Origin: CAYNJF01 sp964351745
GTDB lineage: Bacteria; Pseudomonadota; Gammaproteobacteria; Berkiellales; Berkiellaceae
DNA: 64,000 nt
Direction of reading: 5' to 3'
NCBI GenBank assembly: GCA_964351745.1
Contig: CAYGPI010000005.1
Span: forward strand, 1 to 64,000
Shown piece after piece: positions 45,567 through 58,156 of this stretch. The translations under genes were made by a program, and so were the position numbers. The notes beneath the pieces were generated by a model that saw nothing but the letters and a program-made list of their open reading frames with translations, did no database searches and was not told the origin of the DNA. Within the stretch, counting starts at the first letter, position 1. Each line of letters starts with the position of its first letter.

Positions 45567-47202
45567 GACTGAGGCGACTTTGGTTAGCTTGGCCCTCGAC
45601 TCGTCTAGCGATCTCTTCTCTAGAGTGCGATGATTTTTGTGACACTGGTACTGGCTTTAAATGCTCAATTATTTGATTTTTAGCTTCAGTGACGGCGGCA
45701 CTTACTTGATTTTTATCGCCACTTTGAATGGCATGATGCAGCGCTTCTAAGCTTCTACCAATATCATTAAGCTGCTTTACTTTAGGCGAGACGGTCTGTG
45801 ATTTGTCCTGCTTTATAGCTTTTTCTAGCTGTTGGGCGTATATTCTAAACTCATTTAAATCTGCGCGCTCGATGAGCGTGGGATTATCAAGCAGTTCATT
45901 AAAGAGAGCTTTTCCTAAATTAGCTATGTTATTTAAAATTGGCTCTGCTAAGTCTTTTCGTTTAGATTTTTCCTCGCTTTCATATCTATCAATATCAATT
46001 TTTAATTGATTGATGGCTCCATCAATTTTTAAAGTTGGATTGTCTGGATCTTGTTGTATTAACGCATTAGTCCATGCTTGGTATGCCTCTAATTTTTCAG
46101 CTCTTGTTAAATCTGGTGGTGGTCGTTGTGGTTTGGCAGGCTCATTGGAGTCTGGGCGCTTACCACGTAATTGTCTCAAGTCGGAGTAAGTATCTTCAGT
46201 GGCGGCAGCCGATGCAGCAGACACTGTTTGCTCGCTTTGTCCATTCTCGTATTGTTCGTGACTTCTTCTAACCATCTCTGGGATACCATCCTCTGGTACT
46301 TGCACCTGTGGTGGAGATCTTGTAGGTCTTGTGGGTTCGTCTAGTCCTAGAGCGGGTGGTTGAGCTCTGGGAGGTCTAGGAGGAGCAGGTACCGTTAGTT
46401 TTGTTTCTTGATGTTTTTTATTATATTCTTTAACACTTGTTGCTAATTTAATCCTTGCTTCAGTGAGAGATTGAATTAATTCAGATTTTTCTTCTGAATT
46501 TTCCGCTTTAAGGGTAACCAGCAAATCATCGAGCTGTTTGCAAAGTTGATTAATGGTATCTTGTGGTCCGTTATATCCATTATACTCAAACTCTATTTGG
46601 TGCGCTGCGTCAGGATATTTTGAATGTTCTGCATTAGTATCACTCATTTCTGGCGGGTTAAAATAGTAGGAGGCTTCTTCAACCTTTTCTATTAGTGACT
46701 CGTGCGCAGGTTTAGGTATTAAGCCAAGATTCATATATGGGCTCTGATCTTGCCCTGTCCCAGCAGTGTGAGCTGGAGTTTCAGCAACACCAAGTGTGTC
46801 ATAGACGTTAAGTTGACCTGTTCCATACTCATGTTGGGTATTCCCTGTAGAAGCGTATCCTGCGGTAAATTTAGGTGCATGTGCAGGTATAACACCATAT
46901 GGATTTTGAGCAGCTGGTACACCTGGGTGCTGTGCATAATGGTCTCTCTGCATGCTTGTGGCATCTGCAGGCTGCCAAGTTACGCCTTGTTGTTTAGGAA
47001 TAGGAATAAATTGCCCATAATTACTCGTATTCACAACAGGTAGAAGACTATAGGGTGCTGTGACAGGACCTTGTTGCCTTGCAAATTGTCCAGATAGGTC
47101 ACGCGACACATAAATTCCAACCATTGGCGCTGGTGGCGCTGGGGCAGGCTCTTCATTTCTACCTTTAGATTTCCGTTTGAATCTTTTGAAGAAATTTGCC
47201 AT
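45553..47202 (-). CDS. proline-rich protein with tyrosine docking-type motifs, candidate effector
   Basis: A 549-residue hydrophilic protein of unknown family. It has a basic N-terminus (FFKRFKRKSKGR) and a Pro/Tyr-rich region (about 15-190), then two helical stretches (about 210-270, 375-510). Tyr motifs resemble host SH2 or ITIM sites: NVYDTLG, SPYMNLG (S-x-Y-x-x-L, also a Y-x-N site), and DTYSDLR. Proline runs resemble SH3 ligands: PAPPAP, PAPPRPPRAQPP (contains P-x-x-P-x-R), and KPQRPPPD. No signal peptide or membrane segment. These eukaryote-like features support a translocated effector acting on host signalling; phosphorylation and secretion are inferred, not seen. Confidence 0.7.
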   Translation of the reverse strand: MANFFKRFKRKSKGRNEEPAPAPPAPMVGIYVSRDLSGQFARQQGPVTAPYSLLPVVNTSNYGQFIPIPKQQGVTWQPADATSMQRDHYAQHPGVPAAQNPYGVIPAHAPKFTAGYASTGNTQHEYGTGQLNVYDTLGVAETPAHTAGTGQDQSPYMNLGLIPKPAHESLIEKVEEASYYFNPPEMSDTNAEHSKYPDAAHQIEFEYNGYNGPQDTINQLCKQLDDLLVTLKAENSEEKSELIQSLTEARIKLATSVKEYNKKHQETKLTVPAPPRPPRAQPPALGLDEPTRPTRSPPQVQVPEDGIPEMVRRSHEQYENGQSEQTVSAASAAATEDTYSDLRQLRGKRPDSNEPAKPQRPPPDLTRAEKLEAYQAWTNALIQQDPDNPTLKIDGAINQLKIDIDRYESEEKSKRKDLAEPILNNIANLGKALFNELLDNPTLIERADLNEFRIYAQQLEKAIKQDKSQTVSPKVKQLNDIGRSLEALHHAIQSGDKNQVSAAVTEAKNQIIEHLKPVPVSQKSSHSREEIARRVEGQANQSRLSQKPT

Positions 47203-47333
47203 ACATAGCCCTTATTACGCAATCAATTAGTTATAAGGATAACATTTTTATGTGTGTTTATCATCCTATTTCAGGGCGCAAAATAGAGGTTTATGCACGA
47301 TTTAGACTTGTGATATTGCAAGTATTCTAAGCC

Positions 47334-48122
47334 TCAAGGCGTGCTCTGTGGATTAGATTGCTGATGATCTAAAATAGCTTTTTCAATAAATGCCTCAATT
47401 TTTTCAATGGTTTCTTCAATATAAGTAATAAAATAACCCGATTTTGTGTTGGAATTAATTTGTCTGCAAATTTCTCTGTTTATGTCATAAGATTCGAAGA
47501 CTTCATCTAAGAAATCCATCAAGTGCGTTGTCGTCAATTCGGGCTGGTTGATACGAAGGATTATTCTTTTTATAGCACTGATTAAGTTCGTAACATTTTC
47601 AAGCTTCTTCTTTTGAACCATCTGTGGATTTCTTAAGCTTGAATTGTAGCCTAATGCCATGTTTAAAGAGTTTCTTTTGGCTGGTCTTTCGCTTGGTCTT
47701 TCGTTTGGTTGGGTTTGAACTTTTAATGTGTTTTCTATCATTTTTTCAAGATATGCAACCGTTTCTTCAAGAGTTTTCATCAAACTTTGACGTAGAGCGG
47801 GATCTTTTGAGATAGGTATATTGTCATATTCCGATACATGCTGAGACTTCACATGCTCCGCCTCGAGAGGATCATCTTCAAAATCAATGAAGTCGATATC
47901 ACTTAGGGGAAACTCTGCAAATTCATTTTTTTTTGGTGTAGAATCAGGTGTTGAGGTTGCGCTCTGTAAGCCTAAATCTACCTCATGTTCAACCTGAGGC
48001 GGGGGCGGGCTGTGCTCTTGAAGTTTATTATCAGGCAGGGGCGCTTTAGGCTCTGCTTTGGCCCCTTTAAGTTTCTCTACAGCTTCGCGTAAGAGGTCTT
48101 TTCGTATAGTCTCTTTAGGCAT
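47334..48122 (-). CDS. hypothetical protein, Pro-rich N-terminus and helical C-terminus, candidate effector
   Basis: A 262-residue soluble protein, unknown family. The N-terminal third is Pro/Glu/Lys-rich and disordered-looking (HSPPPPQVEHEVD). It contains SEYDNIPI, which fits the S-x-Y-x-x-I immune-tyrosine pattern. An acidic patch (DIDFIDFEDDPLEAE) precedes it. The rest is helical with a charged C-terminus. It lies 131 bases upstream of the Pro/Tyr-rich gene in the same direction and shares its flavour, so the two probably form one unit. Confidence 0.62.
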   Translation of the reverse strand: MPKETIRKDLLREAVEKLKGAKAEPKAPLPDNKLQEHSPPPPQVEHEVDLGLQSATSTPDSTPKKNEFAEFPLSDIDFIDFEDDPLEAEHVKSQHVSEYDNIPISKDPALRQSLMKTLEETVAYLEKMIENTLKVQTQPNERPSERPAKRNSLNMALGYNSSLRNPQMVQKKKLENVTNLISAIKRIILRINQPELTTTHLMDFLDEVFESYDINREICRQINSNTKSGYFITYIEETIEKIEAFIEKAILDHQQSNPQSTP

Positions 48123-48317
48123 AAATTAACGTGTAACTACATATAAAAAACAGATTAAACCTAATTCTAAAGGTAACATTTTAGTTGAATAACTTCTACG
48201 AGATATAGGTACAGCGCTTTAGCTAGTTCATTTTGCCTTGAACAAAGAGCTCTCGACGCTCTAATTTGGGTGATTGACTGTGTTTGTCATCTTTTTTATC
48301 CCTATTAGCTTGGACTG

Positions 48318-50060
<1,743 letters not shown>

Positions 50061-50085
50061 TTAATCATATTGTTAGGAGTCTTCT

Positions 50086-50937
50086 TTGAAACTACTTAAT
50101 TTTAATGCGGGGCTAGATCAGCCCCTTTTTTTATTGGCTGGCCCTTGCGTTATCGAAAGTGAAGGCATGATGATCGAAACAGCAGGATATTTAAAATCTC
50201 TGACTGAAAAATTGAATATCCCTTTTGTGTTTAAAGCTTCCTTTGACAAAGCTAACCGAACCTCGGTCGATGGTTTTAGAGGACCAGGCATTGAAAAAGG
50301 CTTGATGATCTTAGAAAAAATCAAAAAACAGGTTGGCGTGCCAATTGTCACAGATGTTCATGAAGACACCCCACTTGATGAAGTGGCCAGTGTTGTCGAT
50401 ATTTTGCAAACCCCGGCTTTTCTTTGCCGCCAAACAAATTTTATCGTGAATGTTGCTAAAACCATGAAGCCGATCAACATCAAAAAGGGACAGTTTTTAA
50501 GCCCATGGGAAATGAAACATGTCGTTGCCAAAGCGCAATCAACAGGTAACCAACAGATTATGGTTTGTGAGCGCGGCGCTTCCTTTGGTTACAATAATTT
50601 GGTGTCTGACATGCGATCATTGGCAGTGATGCGTGAATCTAATGTGCCAGTGATTTACGATGCCACGCATTCTGTGCAATTGCCAGGTGCTGGTCAAGGC
50701 CAATCTTTAGGTCAGAGAGAATTTGTGCCTACCTTAGCTAGGGCTGCTGTAGCTAGTGGCATTTCAGGGCTATTTATGGAAACTCATCCTAAGCCAAGTG
50801 AAGCAAAAAGCGATGGTCCTAATGTTTGGCCATTAGATTTGATGGAGCCATTATTAGAGTCGTTGATAGAGCTAGATAGCGTTGTTAAAAGTAGACCATT
50901 GATCGAGCAAGTGTACAGTCAATCAAAACAAGGATAA
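50086..50937 (+). CDS. kdsA: KDO 8-phosphate synthase
   Basis: Condenses arabinose 5-phosphate with PEP for the inner-core KDO of LPS. It has 283 residues. TTG start with AGGAG six bases upstream. Conserved blocks: [41 protein letters not shown], and [12 protein letters not shown]. Shares the LPS role with the lpx cluster. Confidence 0.97.
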   Translation: MKLLNFNAGLDQPLFLLAGPCVIESEGMMIETAGYLKSLTEKLNIPFVFKASFDKANRTSVDGFRGPGIEKGLMILEKIKKQVGVPIVTDVHEDTPLDEVASVVDILQTPAFLCRQTNFIVNVAKTMKPINIKKGQFLSPWEMKHVVAKAQSTGNQQIMVCERGASFGYNNLVSDMRSLAVMRESNVPVIYDATHSVQLPGAGQGQSLGQREFVPTLARAAVASGISGLFMETHPKPSEAKSDGPNVWPLDLMEPLLESLIELDSVVKSRPLIEQVYSQSKQG

Positions 50938-52458
<1,521 letters not shown>

Positions 52459-52487
<29 letters not shown>

Positions 52488-53166
52488 GCTTGCGTTTGTT
52501 GTCCCGGCAGCAGGGGCTGGGAGTCGATTTAAAGACTCTTTGCCAAAGCAGTACCATAAAATTGACGATTTAACAGTGATTGAGCATACGCTAAGAGTGC
52601 TCAGTGAATTTGATATAGAAATAGTGGTGGCGCTAGCCCCAGATGACAAAATTTTTGAAACTTTAAAATATCCCAAAGACAAAGTGACAACGGTGGATGG
52701 TGGTAAAACTCGAGCACAATCTGTCTTGAATGCTTTGAAGCACTTAGAGCTGACTTCTAAGCCTGATTGGGTACTTGTACACGATGCAGCTCGACCATGT
52801 GTCTACCCTGAAGATATTGATAATTTAATAGAGCAATGTCTTTCAAACGATCAAGGTGGGCTCTTGGTGGCGCCATCTATTGATACTTTGAAATTTACAG
52901 ATGGGACCGTTGTTCAAGAAACCTTAGATAGAGCTAGCATACGCCGCGCATTAACGCCTCAAATGTTTCCCTTAGAAGCTTTGCTTCTAGCCATACAAAC
53001 CGCGCTTGATAAGGGGATTGATTTAAGTGATGAAGCCTCTTATATGGAAGCTGTTGGCGACCAACCTTTGATGGTGGATTGTGGCTCTGCAAATTTAAAA
53101 ATCACGGTTCCTCATGATTTGATGATAGCTAAAGCGCTTATTGAAGAGGAAATGTCACATGATTAG
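52459..53166 (+). CDS. ispD: 2-C-methyl-D-erythritol 4-phosphate cytidylyltransferase
   Basis: Third step of the MEP pathway, using CTP. It has 235 residues. The nucleotide-binding motif PAAGAGSRF is at residues 16-24, followed by PKQYHKI; later landmarks are VLVHDAARPCV and DDAS-type EASYMEAVG. It overlaps the end of ftsB by 29 bases and ispF by 8. No strong ribosome site; translational coupling is likely. Confidence 0.96.
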
Positions 53167-53638
53167 AATAGGTCATGGCTTTGATTTGCATCGTTATGAG
53201 GCCAGTGATGCGCCTGGTGCTTTGTTGGCTGGCGTTTTAGTGCCATACACGTTAGGTGTAGCGGCTCATTCTGATGGTGATGTTTTAGTGCATGCTGTGA
53301 TTGATGCCATTCTTGGCGCGCTTGCTTTGGGAGACATTGGTCAATGGTTCCCTGATACTTCAAGTGATTGTAAAGATCTTTCAAGTTTTGTAATGCTAGA
53401 AAAGGTTATGAACGAGGTAAAGGCTAGAAATTTCTCGATTGGAAACATTGACGCGACAGTGATAGCGCAAAAGCCTAAACTTCAAAATTATATAGAAGAA
53501 ATGAGAGCAAATCTTGCAAAGGCGCTAAGTGTTGGTTATGACCAGATCAGTATAAAAGCAAAAACTCATGAGAAAGTTGATGCCATCGGGCAGGAAAAGG
53601 CTATTGCAGCTCATGTCGTGGTGTTACTAACATGTTAG
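53159..53638 (+). CDS. ispF: 2-C-methyl-D-erythritol 2,4-cyclodiphosphate synthase
   Basis: Fifth step of the MEP pathway. The start is ATG 53159 (GAGGA eight bases upstream), giving 159 residues beginning MIRIGHGFDLHRY; the frame is open six codons earlier. Zinc ligands: Asp and His in GHGFDLH and His in AAHSDGDVLVHAV. The C-terminus KAKTHEKVDAIGQEKAIAAH is typical. The ispD-ispF pair is standard. Confidence 0.97.
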   Translation: MIRIGHGFDLHRYEASDAPGALLAGVLVPYTLGVAAHSDGDVLVHAVIDAILGALALGDIGQWFPDTSSDCKDLSSFVMLEKVMNEVKARNFSIGNIDATVIAQKPKLQNYIEEMRANLAKALSVGYDQISIKAKTHEKVDAIGQEKAIAAHVVVLLTC

Positions 53639-54570
53639 TTGATTATCCTACAACGAAAACCCTGCGCTCTGCATATGATGGTGTTTTGTGCTGCGCGAAA
53701 TTTAAGAAATCTCCGTCAGATTTTTATGTTGAAGAAGCTTTGCATTATGAGTTAACAGGCGAAGGTGAGCATTTATTTCTATTTATCGAAAAGGTTTCGT
53801 TAAACACTCAAGATGTCAAAAAAATCTTATCCGAAAGATTTGGCACGCCTATGAAAAACATCAGCGAGGCCGGTCAAAAGGACAGAGAAGCAACGACAAG
53901 ACAGTGGATCTGCATGCATTGGCCTATTAAAAAAGAGCTCCCTGACTTTAGTGCTGTCAGTGAATTCAAAGTTCTTGATATTAAGCGGCATAATAAGAAA
54001 TTGCGTACTGGTGCTTTTGGCCATAATTTATTTAAATTGGTTATTAAGGATATTCATTTTGATCACTCGTTGATAGAGAGCAGACTTGCACAGATTAAGT
54101 TAAATGGTTACCCCAACTATTATGGACCTCAACGTTTCGGGAATAATCAAAATAATTTGAGTTCCTTTTTAAATCTTGTTGGCGGGCAAAGATTAAAACG
54201 TCATACTCGATCGCTTGCTATTTCGGCTGCGAGATCATTTTTATTTAATCAAATGCTCTCAAAGTTGATAGAGCTACAACAATGGCCTTTAAAAACAGTG
54301 ACACATGGTATTTTGTGGGGAAAGGCTAACAAAGGTCATAAAGATGAGATAAAGCCTGTTGCAGAATTAGTGGCTGGTCAATATACTGAATTAAGTAGTG
54401 GACTAGAAAAACTGGGACTAGAGCAGAGTTTTCGTCTTTTATCCGTAGAGCCAGGAAACTTAGAATGGCGTTGGGGTGATGATAGTACGCTTCATCTTGA
54501 GTTTTGTTTACCTCCAGGCAGCTTTGCTACAGCTTTACTCCGAGAGGTTTTTGATTTAGAGGAATATTGA
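53632..54570 (+). CDS. truD: tRNA pseudouridine(13) synthase
   Basis: Makes pseudouridine 13 in tRNA-Glu. It has 312 residues. The catalytic Asp lies in [13 protein letters not shown], and NYYGPQRFG and [13 protein letters not shown] are family blocks. Overlaps ispF by 7 bases and surE by 1, the usual order. Confidence 0.95.
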   Translation: MLVDYPTTKTLRSAYDGVLCCAKFKKSPSDFYVEEALHYELTGEGEHLFLFIEKVSLNTQDVKKILSERFGTPMKNISEAGQKDREATTRQWICMHWPIKKELPDFSAVSEFKVLDIKRHNKKLRTGAFGHNLFKLVIKDIHFDHSLIESRLAQIKLNGYPNYYGPQRFGNNQNNLSSFLNLVGGQRLKRHTRSLAISAARSFLFNQMLSKLIELQQWPLKTVTHGILWGKANKGHKDEIKPVAELVAGQYTELSSGLEKLGLEQSFRLLSVEPGNLEWRWGDDSTLHLEFCLPPGSFATALLREVFDLEEY

Positions 54571-55328
54571 TGAAGATATTGGTTAGCAATGATGATGGGG
54601 TCAATGCGAAAGGTATTAAAGTTTTAGCTAAGGCACTTGAACCATTAGCTAAAATATTTGTTGTTGCGCCAGATCGAGATAGAAGTGCTGCAAGTAATTC
54701 TCTAACCTTAGAGTCTCCCTTGAGAGTAGAGGAGCTCGAAAATGGGTTTGTATCAATCAATGGTACCCCAACAGACTGTGTTCATATTGCTATGACTGGC
54801 TGGCTAGATGAGCTTCCAGATATGGTTGTTTCTGGCATTAATGATGGCTCAAATTTAGGGGATGATGTTTTATATTCTGGAACAGTTGCGGCTGCCATTG
54901 AAGGGCGTTTTCTTGGATTTCCAGCGATAGCCGTCTCTTTGGTAAGCAAAACCTCTATACGCGAACACTATGAGACTGCTGGGCATTTTGCTTACCATCT
55001 TGTTAAGCATCTTATGGCTAATCCATTAAGTAAAGATGTTATCTTTAATGTTAACGTGCCTGACTTGCCCATCGCCGAGATTAAGGGGATCAAAGTTACA
55101 AGACTTGGTTTCCGGCATAAAGCTGAGAAAACCATCGCGAGTAAAGATCCTCGAGGCAAAGATATTTATTGGATTGGCCCTGCCGGGCCTGGTCAAGATG
55201 CAGGCCCAGGCACAGATTTTGATGCTGTCAAAAATGGCTATGTCTCTATAACGCCAATTAAAACTGATTTAACTGATACAGACAAAATATCAGCCATTTC
55301 TGAGTGGTTAACCAATTTTAAAGATTAG
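54570..55328 (+). CDS. surE: 5'/3'-nucleotidase SurE
   Basis: Stationary-phase survival nucleotidase/exopolyphosphatase. ATG 54570 (GAGG seven bases upstream, overlapping the truD stop by one base) gives 252 residues; a TTG at 54567 is less likely. Metal site: [11 protein letters not shown] at the N-terminus and [18 protein letters not shown]. Upstream of yqaA, nlpD and rpoS as in many relatives. Confidence 0.96.
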   Translation: MKILVSNDDGVNAKGIKVLAKALEPLAKIFVVAPDRDRSAASNSLTLESPLRVEELENGFVSINGTPTDCVHIAMTGWLDELPDMVVSGINDGSNLGDDVLYSGTVAAAIEGRFLGFPAIAVSLVSKTSIREHYETAGHFAYHLVKHLMANPLSKDVIFNVNVPDLPIAEIKGIKVTRLGFRHKAEKTIASKDPRGKDIYWIGPAGPGQDAGPGTDFDAVKNGYVSITPIKTDLTDTDKISAISEWLTNFKD

Positions 55329-55337
55329 GGCTGTGAT

Positions 55338-55922
55338 TTGAAAATTTTTAGCAGTCTGTACAATAAAATGGTCCAATGGGCAGCTCATAAGCATGCGCCG
55401 TACTACTTGGCAGGGGTAAGTTTCGTGGAAGCTTCAGTCTTTCCTATTCCCCCTGATATCATGTTAGCCCCAATGGTTTTAGCTAAACCCTATCAATGGT
55501 TAAGACTTTCTTGTCTTACTGCTTTCTTTTCTATTGCAGGTGGTATTTTGGGCTATTTTATCGGGATGTTTGCTTTTGAATCCATCGGAACAGGCATTAT
55601 TGATTTTTTTAGTTTGCAGCAAGGATACGAAAAAGTCGTCTTTTTATTTGATAAGTGGGGGCTTGGGATGGTTTTACTTGCAGGCCTTACCCCAATTCCT
55701 TATAAGCTTTTTACCATTGCTGCAGGTGCTTCAAGCATGCCAATGTTACCATTTGTGGTTGGATCTTTTATTGGAAGAGTTAGCCGTTTTGTTATTGTTG
55801 CAGCATTGGTTAAAAAACTTGGTCCTAGTGTAGAAAAGAAATTGTTAAAAAACTTAGATATTTTGGGGTGGTGGCTAGTTGGCATTTTAATCTTAGGATT
55901 CTGTCTATTGAAACTTATATAG
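55338..55922 (+). CDS. yqaA: YqaA-family (DedA-like, SNARE-associated domain) membrane protein
   Basis: A 194-residue inner-membrane protein with four or five hydrophobic segments. The conserved motif F-V-E-A-S-x-F-P-I-P-P-D (residues about 27-38) and GxxGYFIGMFAFE pattern mark the DedA/VTT-related YqaA group; GLTPIPYKLFTIAAG follows. TTG start. Members affect membrane lipid turnover or proton balance, but the exact role is unknown. Confidence 0.85.
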   Translation: MKIFSSLYNKMVQWAAHKHAPYYLAGVSFVEASVFPIPPDIMLAPMVLAKPYQWLRLSCLTAFFSIAGGILGYFIGMFAFESIGTGIIDFFSLQQGYEKVVFLFDKWGLGMVLLAGLTPIPYKLFTIAAGASSMPMLPFVVGSFIGRVSRFVIVAALVKKLGPSVEKKLLKNLDILGWWLVGILILGFCLLKLI

Positions 55923-55931
55923 GGTTATGTC

Positions 55932-56771
55932 ATGGTCAGTTGTGAATGCTTTATTAAGAGGGCAAGACAATTATTGAAAGCTACAAGCATTAATCATATG
56001 CTAGTAGGGGTGTTGCTATTATCAGCATCTTTTACTTTTAATGGCTGTGCTGACTCTTCAGCTGCTGCACCAGTGATAGCTATCGCGCCAAAGTCGGCTG
56101 TTACAAAAGGTATTCATACAGTAAAGTCAGGAGAATCACTATATTTGATTGCTTGGCGATACGGTCGAGATTTTAAAGAGCTTGCGGTGGCTAATGGGAT
56201 TGATGAGCCATTTAATATTCATCCTGGCCAAAAAATTTCTTTGAGATTGGCGAGCACGAAACAACTTGAGCGTTATGCTCAGAAAAAGCAAAAAAGTCGT
56301 ACTGTTGTAAAGGAAGTTAAGGCGGTAAGTCTTAAAGAGCACAAGCCTAGCAGTTCACGGTTAACTCCTAAAGATCCCATAATAGTTAATAAATCGAGCA
56401 CATGGCTCTGGCCAGCAAAAGGTCAGGTTATTTCTCGGTTTCAACAAAAACCAAAGCCTAATAAAGGCATTGATATTGCTAGCCATAAAGGCTCGTCTGT
56501 GACGGCCACAAAAGCTGGTAAAGTTGTTTATAGCGGTCAGGGTTTAAGAGGCTACGGAAGGCTTCTTATCATTAAGCATGACGATGATTATTTATCGGCA
56601 TATGCGCATAACGATGAAATTTTGGTCAAGGAGGGCCACTATGTCAAACAAGGTCAAACAATCGCTAAGATGGGCGAGTCTGACTCCGATCAAGTGAAGT
56701 TACATTTTGAGATACGTAAAAATGGACAGCCTGTGGATCCATTACGTTATTTGCCAAAGATACATAGTTAA
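55932..56771 (+). CDS. nlpD: amidase activator NlpD (LysM-M23 lipoprotein)
   Basis: Outer-membrane lipoprotein that activates cell-wall amidases at division. It has 279 residues. A lipobox FNGC puts the Cys near residue 39. A LysM domain (about 61-105, HTVKSGESLYLIAWRYG) is followed by a linker and the LytM/M23 domain (about 155-275). The zinc ligands are degenerate: the first His is Asn (NKGIDIAS), as in E. coli NlpD, so it is an activator, not a peptidase. rpoS follows after 72 bases. Confidence 0.93.
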   Translation: MVSCECFIKRARQLLKATSINHMLVGVLLLSASFTFNGCADSSAAAPVIAIAPKSAVTKGIHTVKSGESLYLIAWRYGRDFKELAVANGIDEPFNIHPGQKISLRLASTKQLERYAQKKQKSRTVVKEVKAVSLKEHKPSSSRLTPKDPIIVNKSSTWLWPAKGQVISRFQQKPKPNKGIDIASHKGSSVTATKAGKVVYSGQGLRGYGRLLIIKHDDDYLSAYAHNDEILVKEGHYVKQGQTIAKMGESDSDQVKLHFEIRKNGQPVDPLRYLPKIHS

Positions 56772-56843
56772 CTTTTATTAAATGGAACTTAATCACTGTT
56801 TGTTAACTCAAATGGGTATCCAAACTGATTGGAGAAGATCTCA

Positions 56844-57692
56844 ATGGACGCTAATAATGCGACTGATTCTGTCAATATATACTTAAACCAAATACGTACA
56901 ATTAAGTTGCTCACCCCTGAGCAAGAAAAAAGCATCGCCATTCGTAAGTGCCATGGTGATGATAAAGCTAAGGCTCAATTAACGGAAGCAAACTTACGAT
57001 TAGTCGTTCGCATCGCCGTGAAATATTTAAACCGAGGTTTGTCACTTTTGGATTTGATTGAAGAGGGTAACCTGGGATTAATGAGGGCGGTTGAAAAATT
57101 TGATCCATATCGTGGCTTTAGATTTTCTACCTATGCTAGTTGGTGGATCAAGCAAAACATTGAGCGCGCGATTATGAATCAAGCAAGAACAATTCGGATC
57201 CCTGTACATGTTCTTAAGGAAATTAGTCGTTGCAAGCGCACGCACCGTAAGCTTGATCAAGTGAATAGTGAGCAATCTAGTGCTAGTGATTTGGCAGATG
57301 CCGCTGGTATTTCTGTTGAAAAACTTCATTTTATGCAGGATGTTCTAGAGCACCCAGTTTCTTTAGATATGCCTGTTACCTCTGAATTTTCGCAGTCATT
57401 GTCTGACATGCTTGAAGATGAGAATGCCACAGATCCTTTCGATGGGCTAGCCAGTAGAGATTTATCTGAAAACATCACCGTTTGGCTTTCTAATCTTTCA
57501 GTTAAACAGTTTGATGTGATCGTTCGACGGTTTGGTCTTCTAGGTTATGAGCCAATGTCATTAGAGAAAATTGGCCATGAAGTTGGTTTAACAAGAGAAA
57601 GAGTTCGACAGATTCAATTGGAAGCCTTTGAAAGGTTAAAGGTTGCCTTGGCTAAAAAGGGACTTACTCAAAAAGAGTTATTGATGGAGTAG
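56844..57692 (+). CDS. rpoS: stationary-phase sigma factor RpoS
   Basis: Alternative sigma-70 family factor for stationary phase and stress. ATG 56844 (GGAG nine bases upstream) gives 282 residues; the frame from TTG 56829 adds five. This is shorter than E. coli RpoS (330), with the loss mainly at the N-terminus. Region 2 [18 protein letters not shown] and [19 protein letters not shown], and region 4 [16 protein letters not shown] and TRERVRQIQ are intact. Synteny nlpD-rpoS supports RpoS over RpoH. An Rsm-type sRNA gene follows. Confidence 0.94.
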   Translation: MDANNATDSVNIYLNQIRTIKLLTPEQEKSIAIRKCHGDDKAKAQLTEANLRLVVRIAVKYLNRGLSLLDLIEEGNLGLMRAVEKFDPYRGFRFSTYASWWIKQNIERAIMNQARTIRIPVHVLKEISRCKRTHRKLDQVNSEQSSASDLADAAGISVEKLHFMQDVLEHPVSLDMPVTSEFSQSLSDMLEDENATDPFDGLASRDLSENITVWLSNLSVKQFDVIVRRFGLLGYEPMSLEKIGHEVGLTRERVRQIQLEAFERLKVALAKKGLTQKELLME

Positions 57693-57711
57693 CTCTATTG
57701 GCCTTGTTGCT

Positions 57712-57729
57712 TGTGCGAGATCTCTCACA
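57712..57729 (+). promoter_or_regulatory. GacA/UvrY/LetA-type binding palindrome upstream of sRNA 1
   Basis: TGTGCGAGATCTCTCACA, an 18-base near-perfect palindrome (one mismatched pair) of the form known for the BarA/UvrY, GacS/GacA and LetS/LetA response regulators. Its centre is about 178 bases upstream of the expected sRNA start, within one base of the distance at the second locus. Confidence 0.8.
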
Positions 57730-57864
57730 TGTCTGTAAGTTTAAGTGGCTTCGTGCTGTCAGTATGGAGCTGCGTTATCGCTAAGAAATTTATAACTGAT
57801 TGATTTACAATGCTATATTTATAAACAGTTGAGAGCTGCGTCTTGTAAGTTAAGTTATGACCAC

Positions 57865-57892
57865 TTGCTAAAAGCCCCCTATAGCGTATTCT
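57865..57892 (+). promoter_or_regulatory. promoter of sRNA 1
   Basis: -35 TTGCTA (57865-57870), 16-base spacer, -10 TATTCT (57887-57892), within the conserved block ATAGCGTATTCTTA that is also found before sRNA 2 with the same spacing. Confidence 0.7.
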
Positions 57893-57898
57893 TAATCG

Positions 57899-58005
57899 TA
57901 AGTGCTTTGTCAGGGGCACAAGGAAAGATTGCAAGGGACAGGCAGTCGAACAAGGATGTTAGCAAGGACAGCACGATAGGGCAATGGACTGCCCACTGAC
58001 ACTTA
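57899..58005 (+). ncRNA. CsrB/RsmZ-type regulatory sRNA 1
   Basis: About 107 bases that should titrate the CsrA/RsmA translational regulator. Five GGA motifs (57922, 57936, 57954, 57966, 57986), mostly in hairpin loops: GATTGC-AAGGGACAG-GCAGTC (57927-57947), AAC-AAGGAT-GTT (57949-57960), and GGGCA-ATGGAC-TGCCC (57979-57994). Outer arms AAGT plus GTCAG pair with CTGAC plus ACTT. It sits directly after rpoS, the position of rsmZ in Pseudomonas. The stem CGACT-AAAC-AGTCG (58012-58025) could be a weak terminator. The 3' end is estimated. Confidence 0.82.
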
Positions 58006-58156
58006 TCTAAGCGACTAAACAGTCGACCCACTATTCTTTTTAATGTTTTGCTTCATTTTTTGTGAGTTCCATTCTTTCTAAAATCATATTAACCACTGTT
58101 TTTTTATCAGGCGCAAAATAAACTATATTTTAGATAAGAGCACGTCGTGGGGCATT

